From: an uncultured Oscillospiraceae bacterium
GTDB taxonomy: Bacteria > Bacillota > Clostridia > Oscillospirales > Oscillospiraceae
NCBI GenBank assembly: GCA_934573945.1
Contig: CAKTMQ010000008.1
Span: forward strand, 1-28,169
DNA: 28,169 bases
Direction of reading: 5' to 3'
Below the pieces are notes generated by a model, which was not told the origin of the DNA, made no database searches, and worked only from the letters and a program-made list of their open reading frames with translations. The position numbers were made by a program, and so were the translations under genes. This document shows positions 24,501 to 28,169 of the stretch, one piece after another; position 1 is the first letter of the stretch; the number at the start of each line of letters is the position of its first letter.

Positions 24501-24798
24501 CGCCGGCGCTGTCTACGGCAGCTTCAGCATGGTCAAGGAGATCGAGTGCGGTCTGGCTTTCCCCAGCGTGTCGGTGAAATATGTCAACGGACACTCCGTC
24601 ATCAGCTGGAGCAAGGTGAACGGTGCTACCCAGTATGAGGTGTGGCGTTCTCCGGATGGCGAGAAGGCGATGCAGCTCATTCGCCGCACCGCAGGCCTGA
24701 CCTACACGGACACTGCGGTCAAGGCCGGTGCCTGCTACTACACGGTACGCGCCATCAACGGCACACAGTGCAGCAACTATGCGCCCATTGTGCGGTGA
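21595..24798 (+). CDS. Secreted transglutaminase-like protein with eight Fn3-like repeats
   Basis: A paralog of the gene upstream, 1067 residues, starting at GTG. Signal peptide MKRLTSALLALLLSLMLLPT..., cut near VMA-AEP, then the shared INPLYEGV...LTWEEARALD region. The transglutaminase-like domain keeps the triad Cys241 (AVCQGYS), His271 (EAHSWN) and Asp286 (LVDCTWDEN). Eight Fn3-like modules follow directly to the C-terminus, without the InlB-like insert of the paralog. Most start with TNAATGKPV(V/I)SW and carry YEVYRS, YTDT and YYY.VR motifs. No anchor signal is visible. It has its own promoter and no terminator before the next gene, so the two are probably cotranscribed. Likely acts outside the cell on surface or diet-derived protein; the substrate is unknown. 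Confidence 0.88.
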   Translation: MKRLTSALLALLLSLMLLPTAVMAAEPAQQGNSDSITYINPLYEGVVTEDDHLTWEEARALDVQDGLAAAARSSGANATTNAGTYTSMAQIAEALRYQMVRRTRTVEFSCKTSVTNPYDNSLPRKMMIQAVAHGKGGSEAPRSGDSLLYQYGKFDCSWEWAKGVVTYRFVIYYYTTAAQETALNRTVTALKSSLGLNNAGKTDYQKISAIHDWIKNNVSYEMTDSTQWTAYGAAVLGKAVCQGYSVLFYRLALEAGIDTYVIAGQGGGEAHSWNIVRLGSKYYLVDCTWDENLNTNRYFLRGSNWFYSAEGGHTAGTSPENYTPRSYDYNAAPFTTIVSKTDYRTASAVSSVSLRTNAATGKPVISWSAVSGAAQYEVYRSTNGTAYSIIRRTTGLSYTDTTAAAGTTYYYKVRANDSTGVYGDCCAAKSIRAAAPLAVPSVTLTTNGATGKPVVSWGAVTGAAQYEVYRSATGSSGSYKIVRRTTGLSYTDTAASAGSTYYYAVRVVTGSGDVGSFSAAKSIRCGSPLAVPSVTLRTNAATGKPVVSWKAVSGASRYEVYRSTTGTANSYQYLTRTTGVTYTDTAATAGSTYYYVVRVVAGSGDRGAFSAARAIRCGGALASPSATVRTNAATGKPVVSWSKVSGAAQYEVYRAVSGGSYSIVRRTTTLSFTDTTAMAGTTYYYKVRVLTANGDAGYFGAARGIRCASALAVPAMSLQNDTATGKPVISWGKVTGASKYEIYRSATGAAGSYKIIRSTAALNYTDTTAAAGSTYYYAMRVVAANGDVGGFCAAKSIRCGYPQVKLATPTTTLSTNNSGRPVISWTRVTNADSYEVWRSDGVGYQLIRTTTALTYTDTTARTGTTYYYMVRAAKGESRSAYSSAKSVKAGVVGLDTPIVTVICDFASGQPKLNWRAVAGATQYEVYRSATGANNSYKIVRRTSGLSFTDTTATPGTTYYYRVRAMKGSGAGAVYGSFSMVKEIECGLAFPSVSVKYVNGHSVISWSKVNGATQYEVWRSPDGEKAMQLIRRTAGLTYTDTAVKAGACYYTVRAINGTQCSNYAPIVR
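22633..24795 (+). repeat. Eight tandem Fn3-like modules
   Basis: Eight modules of about 85-95 residues. The first four are the most alike (TN.ATGKPV(V/I)SW). The first cysteine of the C-x6-C end strand is often Ser or Gly here (SAAKSIRC, SAARAIRC, GAARGIRC). Confidence 0.82.
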
Positions 24799-24841
24799 GG
24801 AACCGCGCGTTTGAAAATATTAAGTGAGAGGAGAACAAAAT

Positions 24842-27121
24842 ATGGGAAAAAGATTATTGTCGATCGTACTGGCAGCGGTGATGCTGCTGGGGATGTGCGG
24901 CACGACGTGGGCTGCGGAGACAACAGGGACAAACGCCGTCACCCAGGCGGGCAACACCATGGGCACTGCTACGCAGATCTATTTCGACAGGACCTACAAC
25001 GGCTCGATCACCAGCAGCAACACGGCTGACTGGTATAAGATCACGCTGCCTTCATCCGGACGAATTACGATAGCGGCAACCGGCTATATGCGCTACATTG
25101 CATATAAACTATATCAGAACAGTAATGAGGTGCTGTGGTCTAAAAATGCAACATGGCGGTCTGAGACAAATACCAGTCAGGTAAACGAAGAAATTGACCT
25201 GACATCCGGTACCTACTATTTCTATGTAGGGGATTGGGGCAGCACAGGTAACTACAGTTTCAGATTATCTTTTGCCAGTGCAGGTGAGTCATTCAAAGAG
25301 ACCGGCAGCGGCAGCAACAATCTGTTAACCACGGCAAATGGGATTTCTTTGGGTACGACCTATAAAGGACAATTGGCGGAAAATGACGAGAAAGACTTTT
25401 ATATCTTTACGCTGCCTTCTTCCGGACGGCTCAAAATAGATGCAACGTCCTATATGCGTTTCATTTGTTACAAGCTCTACGATAGTGAACAGGACAATAT
25501 TTGGAGCAAAAATGTCACTTGGAAAACGGAAACCAATACGGGCGATGTAAATCTGACGCTTGACTTGACGGCAGGAACTTACTACTTTTATGTGGGGGAC
25601 TGGGGCAGTACTGGCAACTACAGCTTCAATCTGTCCTTCACCAGTGCCGGTGAGAGCTTTGCTGAGAGTGGAACAGGCACCAATAACCTGCTGCAAAATG
25701 CCAATGCGATTTCGTTGGGGAAACGGTATTATGGTCAAGTTGCACTGAACGACGAAAAGGATTTCTATCGCTTCAGCGTATCCAATGCCTGCGAGCTGAC
25801 GTTGCGTGCCACTGCCTATATGAAGTATATCTACTACAAGATTTACGATGCAGATGGTCAGCAGCTGTGGAGCAGGAATCCCTACTGGAACAGTGACAAG
25901 GCCTGCAGCGACATCACCGAGTCTATCCAGCTGAAGCAGGGAGGTACCTACTACCTCTATGTAGGACGGGATGGCAGTTACACCGGCAACTACAACTTCG
26001 CGCTGTCCAGCTCCCTGAGTACCCCCACGGTCACCCTGCGCACCAATTCCTCCACCGGCAAGCCTATCATCAGCTGGAACCGGGTTTCCGGCGCCACCCA
26101 GTATGAGATCTACCGCTCCAATACCGGCGGCGACGGCACCTATGCACGGATCCGGATCACCGCCAATCTGAGCTATACCGATACCGATGCCAGAGCAGGC
26201 GGCTATTACTATTACAGAGTCCGTGCCATCAATGACGCCGGTGTACGAGGCAGCTTCAGCAGTGCCAAGTCCATCCGCTGCCTGTCCGCTGCGCGGCTGG
26301 GTACGCCTACTGTGACAGTGGGTGCCAGCGCCACCACCGGTAAGCCGGTCATCAGCTGGAGCCGGGTGTCCGGCGCGGCACAGTATGAGGTATACCGCTC
26401 CACCTCCGGTGCCGACGGTACCTATGGGCGGCTCTGTACCACTGCGAATCTGAGCTATACCGATACCTCTGCGGCAACGGGGCGCACCTATTATTACAGA
26501 GTGCGCGCCATCAACGGCAGCCAGACCGGCTCCTTCAGCAGTGCAAAGTCCATCCGTGTGAGCGCGGCTTCGGCTCTGGCGGCGCCCTCCATGACCCTGA
26601 GCACCGACAGCAGCACCGGCAAGCCGGTGATCCGCTGGAGCAAGGTTTCCGGAGCGACCCAGTATGAGATCTTCAAGTCCGAGACCGGCGCTGCCGGCAG
26701 CTACTACCGCATCCGCCGCACCAGCAGCACCGCGGCCTATGTGGACAGCACGGCGCAGACCGGCAAGACCTACTATTACGTGGTGCGCGCCATGCGGGGC
26801 ACCGTGACCAACCCCACCTACAGCAGATTCTGTGCGGCGAAGGCCGTCAGATGCACGCTGCCCGCACCCGACATCAGCATCAGTTTCAGCGGTGGTAAAC
26901 CGGTGATCAGCTGGAACAAGGTTCCCGGTGCGGCACAGTATGAGGTGTACCGTTCTACCTCCGGTGCCGCCAATACCTACCAAATCATCCGGCGCACCAC
27001 GACGCTGAGCTATACGGATACCTCGGCAGTGTCGGGCACCTATGTCTATCGGGTGCGCTGCATCAACAGCAGCACCGGCCTGTACAGCGGCTTCTCCCCG
27101 GCACTGAGTGTCGTGCGTTGA
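24842..27121 (+). CDS. Secreted protein with three PPC-like domains and four Fn3-like repeats
   Basis: A secreted protein of 759 residues. Signal peptide MGKRLLSIVLAAVMLLG..., cut near TWA-AET. Three tandem domains follow (about residues 38-142, 157-270 and 279-389) with the pattern DWYKITLPSSGRI...Y.LY....W...GTYYFYVGDWGSTGNYSF, resembling bacterial pre-peptidase C-terminal (PPC) domains. The third has GRDGSYTGNYNF and is most diverged. Four Fn3-like modules (about 391-759) resemble those of the neighbours. There is no protease domain, although PPC domains usually accompany secreted peptidases. GAGGAG (24828-24833) lies 8 bases before the ATG. The first two PPC domains look more AT-rich than the rest. 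A strong terminator follows. Role probably binding; no ligand can be named. Confidence 0.85.
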   Translation: MGKRLLSIVLAAVMLLGMCGTTWAAETTGTNAVTQAGNTMGTATQIYFDRTYNGSITSSNTADWYKITLPSSGRITIAATGYMRYIAYKLYQNSNEVLWSKNATWRSETNTSQVNEEIDLTSGTYYFYVGDWGSTGNYSFRLSFASAGESFKETGSGSNNLLTTANGISLGTTYKGQLAENDEKDFYIFTLPSSGRLKIDATSYMRFICYKLYDSEQDNIWSKNVTWKTETNTGDVNLTLDLTAGTYYFYVGDWGSTGNYSFNLSFTSAGESFAESGTGTNNLLQNANAISLGKRYYGQVALNDEKDFYRFSVSNACELTLRATAYMKYIYYKIYDADGQQLWSRNPYWNSDKACSDITESIQLKQGGTYYLYVGRDGSYTGNYNFALSSSLSTPTVTLRTNSSTGKPIISWNRVSGATQYEIYRSNTGGDGTYARIRITANLSYTDTDARAGGYYYYRVRAINDAGVRGSFSSAKSIRCLSAARLGTPTVTVGASATTGKPVISWSRVSGAAQYEVYRSTSGADGTYGRLCTTANLSYTDTSAATGRTYYYRVRAINGSQTGSFSSAKSIRVSAASALAAPSMTLSTDSSTGKPVIRWSKVSGATQYEIFKSETGAAGSYYRIRRTSSTAAYVDSTAQTGKTYYYVVRAMRGTVTNPTYSRFCAAKAVRCTLPAPDISISFSGGKPVISWNKVPGAAQYEVYRSTSGAANTYQIIRRTTTLSYTDTSAVSGTYVYRVRCINSSTGLYSGFSPALSVVR
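24955..26010 (+). repeat. Three tandem PPC-like domains
   Basis: Repeats of about 105-120 residues. The first two share YYFYVGDWGSTGNYSF and S(F/L)xxSxAGESF; all three share the NxxSLGxxYxGQ-like start and DWY/DFY motif. The DNA of the first two is visibly less GC-rich than its surroundings. Confidence 0.75.
26017..27118 (+). repeat. Four tandem Fn3-like modules
   Basis: Modules beginning TPTVTLRTNSSTGKPIISW, TPTVTVGASATTGKPVISW, APSMTLSTDSSTGKPVIRW and APDISISFSGGKPVISW, each with YE(V/I)(Y/F)(R/K)S and Y.YRVR or YYYVVR motifs. Confidence 0.8.
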
Positions 27122-27150
27122 GCTGATTGCGGCAGAAAGCGTATATTGAA

Positions 27151-27188
27151 AAGCGCCGCCGTTGGCCTTTTGGCCAACGGCGGCGCTT
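27151..27188. terminator. Bidirectional terminator hairpin
   Basis: A 17-bp perfect stem (27151-27167 with 27172-27188, core GCGCCGCCGTTGGCC) has a TTTT loop. It lies 29 bases after the PPC/Fn3 gene stop and, on the minus strand, 28 bases after the flavodoxin-family gene stop. The minus-strand side continues TTTTC, so it may serve both converging genes. Confidence 0.85.
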
Positions 27189-27216
27189 CCGTTTGCCGCG
27201 ATTGTTTTATGCAGCT

Positions 27217-27753
27217 TTATCCGTGCAGCTCCTTGCCCAGCGCATAGGCGCGATCCAGATCGTCTTTGCTCAGATCGGCGGCAGTGGACGCGCTGTGGGC
27301 ATTCAGGATACCGGCGTTTTCCCATCCCAGATACCCGGTCATCTGCCGGAACATCTCGTTGCCGGCCAGCGCCGAATCCATCGCGTCATCCGCCATGGCG
27401 GTGATAAGGATGGCCTTTTTCCCGCCCATCAGCGCCTCGTTGTTGGCGTAGAACCGATCGATGACCGTTTTGAGCTGGGAGTTGATGGCGAAGTAGTAGA
27501 CAGGCGAAACGAACACCACCGCGTCCGCCGCCAGCAGGTGGGGATTCAGCAGCTTCATGTCGTCTGCGGCAAAGGTACATATCCCCGTGCGGCGACACTT
27601 GTCGCAGCCGATGCAGGGGTGGACGTCCTGAAATGCCGCGTCGAAACGAAAGACCTCGTGTCCGGCGTCCAATGCGCCCTGCTGGAACTTGTCCGCCAGC
27701 GTGGCGGTGGTGCCGTGCCGGTGTGCGCTGCTTGTGATCATAGCGATTTTCAT
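27217..27753 (-). CDS. Flavodoxin-family / iron-sulfur flavoprotein-like NAD(P)H oxidoreductase
   Basis: A cytoplasmic flavoprotein of 178 residues, expected to bind FMN and take part in electron transfer or quinone/FMN reduction. The N-terminus MKIAMITSSAHRHGTTATLAD is the phosphate-binding loop region. PCIGCDKCRRTGICTF follows, a C-x2-C-x2-C-x5-C cluster like the compact cysteine motif of archaeal iron-sulfur flavoproteins (Isf). VSPVYYFAINSQLKTVIDRFY is the FMN-ring-binding block. The start at 27753 was chosen because GGAGGA (27766-27761) lies 7 bases upstream; an ATG at 27768 has no such site. Whether a 4Fe-4S cluster is really bound is not certain, since many flavodoxin-family oxidoreductases carry similar cysteines. 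Transcribed alone from its own promoter. Confidence 0.87.
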   Translation of the reverse strand: MKIAMITSSAHRHGTTATLADKFQQGALDAGHEVFRFDAAFQDVHPCIGCDKCRRTGICTFAADDMKLLNPHLLAADAVVFVSPVYYFAINSQLKTVIDRFYANNEALMGGKKAILITAMADDAMDSALAGNEMFRQMTGYLGWENAGILNAHSASTAADLSKDDLDRAYALGKELHG

Positions 27754-27760
27754 AATATTG

Positions 27761-27766
27761 TCCTCC
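27761..27766 (-). promoter_or_regulatory. Ribosome binding site fixing the flavoprotein start at 27753
   Basis: On the minus strand GGAGGA is 7 bases before ATG at 27753. It overlaps the alternative ATG at 27768, which has no site of its own. Confidence 0.7.
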
Positions 27767-27807
27767 ATGTTCGTGTTTTTCAGAAAAGGGTCTCCTCCGG
27801 TTGGATC

Positions 27808-27927
27808 TTATCCGCCTCCGTGATGGGACGGATCATATGGCAGGGTGTACCGCTGTGCCTCCGCCGGAGCGTTTTCATACCCGCAGGCATACGCCGCAGG
27901 CCGTTTTATCAGGTCAAGTGCGGTCAT
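27808..27927 (-). CDS. Doubtful 39-residue small ORF in the flavoprotein leader
   Basis: A frame downstream of the predicted minus-strand promoter starts ATG at 27927 (MTALDLIKRPAAYACGY...) and ends ...YDPSHHGGG. Only a weak AAGAAG precedes it. It resembles nothing recognised and may be a chance frame, a leader peptide or a remnant. Confidence 0.2.
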   Translation of the reverse strand: MTALDLIKRPAAYACGYENAPAEAQRYTLPYDPSHHGGG

Positions 27928-27961
27928 AAGAGACTTCTTAGTCGGTGCGTATTTCTTGTTT

Positions 27962-27990
27962 ATTATATCATCCCGACCTGCCGTTTGCAA
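27962..27990 (-). promoter_or_regulatory. Predicted sigma-A promoter of the flavoprotein gene
   Basis: On the minus strand: -35 TTGCAA (27990-27985), exact 17-bp spacer, perfect -10 TATAAT (27967-27962). A start near 27955 gives a leader of about 200 bases. Confidence 0.72.
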
Positions 27991-28044
27991 TCATCGACCA
28001 TCGGCTGCCCGGTGTCGCTGACCTGACGGTAACACCGGAATCAT

Positions 28045-28087
28045 AACCACCAGTAAACTGGTGGTTTGACCTGCCCCTAAAAGGGGC
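28045..28087. repeat. Two adjacent hairpins at the right edge
   Basis: The first stem is AACCACCAG (28045-28053) with CTGGTGGTT (28058-28066), loop TAAA. The second is GCCCCT (28073-28078) with AGGGGC (28082-28087). Neither has a T-run typical of a terminator. Paired small hairpins overlapping the end of a reading frame recall the subterminal ends of IS200/IS605-type elements, but this is only a resemblance. Confidence 0.5.
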
Positions 28088-28169
28088 TATTACGAAAGAC
28101 CTGCGGCTCAGGAATCAGCCCGGAACGAGTGGCAAAGTCACGCTTCGCCGCTTCGTAGTTGCCGGACGC
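28077..28169 (-). CDS. C-terminal end of an unidentified reading frame, cut by the window edge
   Basis: On the minus strand the frame is open from the window edge for 30 codons (...NYEAAKRDFATRSGLIPEP...) and stops at TAG inside the second hairpin. The peptide looks like real protein: charged, helix-like and without early stops. The family was not identified. With the hairpins it could be the end of a mobile-element gene; it could equally be an ordinary gene ending here. Only the sequence beyond the window can tell. Confidence 0.4.
   Translation of the reverse strand, partial: ASGNYEAAKRDFATRSGLIPEPQVFRNSPF

Larger units (their letters stand above)
27769..28076. other. Intergenic region upstream of the flavoprotein gene
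   Basis: About 300 bases hold a minus-strand promoter, a long leader of about 200 bases with one doubtful small frame, and the first of two hairpins at the right edge. No tRNA or recognised riboswitch was seen. The leader is longer than expected for a simple oxidoreductase gene. Confidence 0.6.

Noticed and set aside
18885..27118. CRISPR array or tandem DNA repeats suggested by the regular spacing of similar sequence
   Set aside because: The repeats are about 260 bases apart, in frame and diverged at third positions, as expected for tandem protein modules.
25325..27325. A 666-codon minus-strand frame opposite the PPC/Fn3 gene
   Set aside because: Shadow of the Fn3 array; it also runs through a strong terminator hairpin and shows no domain or start signal.

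Overview
The window reads as chromosomal DNA from a GC-rich Gram-positive-lineage Clostridia, most like gut Oscillospiraceae/Ruminococcaceae. This is inferred from strong AGGAGG-type ribosome binding sites, 'MKKRLLSALLALVMV'-style signal peptides, BspA-type leucine-rich repeats, many secreted Fn3-repeat proteins, and a clostridial-type electron transfer flavoprotein. No rRNA, tRNA or CRISPR array was seen.

Layout. (1) Bases 1-639: the C-terminal part of EtfA, cut by the window edge, with its own terminator. (2) Bases 745-4458, minus strand: a large secreted protein with two BspA-type LRR blocks and eight Fn3-like modules. It converges on etfA through back-to-back terminators. (3) Bases 4459-4765: a divergent promoter region. 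(4) Bases 4766-17804, plus strand: a tightly packed 12-gene surface-glycopolymer operon. In order it encodes RmlA, RmlB, a VioA/WecE-like sugar aminotransferase, a DUF4422 glycosyltransferase, an ATP-grasp ligase, a GT2 glycosyltransferase, a fusion of a WecF-like (GT56) transferase with a NeuD/PglD-like acyltransferase, an SDR-type epimerase/reductase, a second ATP-grasp ligase, ABC-2 exporter permease and ATPase (Wzm/Wzt or TagG/TagH type), and UDP-galactopyranose mutase. (5) Bases 17883-27121: three large secreted proteins. Two are paralogous transglutaminase-like proteins with Fn3 arrays; the third carries three PPC-like domains and four Fn3 modules. (6) Bases 27217-27753, minus strand: a flavodoxin-family protein with a compact cysteine motif. 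(7) The right edge holds two adjacent hairpins and the end of a truncated minus-strand reading frame, possibly the end of a mobile element.

How the genes may work together (inference). RmlA, RmlB and the aminotransferase would make a dTDP-4-amino-4,6-dideoxyhexose. The fused acyltransferase could N-acylate it and the fused WecF-like domain could transfer it. This resembles the last steps of enterobacterial common antigen synthesis, but in a Gram-positive setting and in one polypeptide. Glf supplies UDP-Galf, the other transferases extend the chain, and the ABC pair exports it. The two ATP-grasp enzymes suggest an amide or peptide-like decoration. The flanking secreted proteins share one family of Fn3-like module (27 copies across four genes, counted by eye) joined to different N-terminal domains. 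They look like a set of surface or secreted proteins built by module shuffling around the polysaccharide locus.

All assignments rest on reading motifs by eye. No database search, structure prediction or alignment was run.
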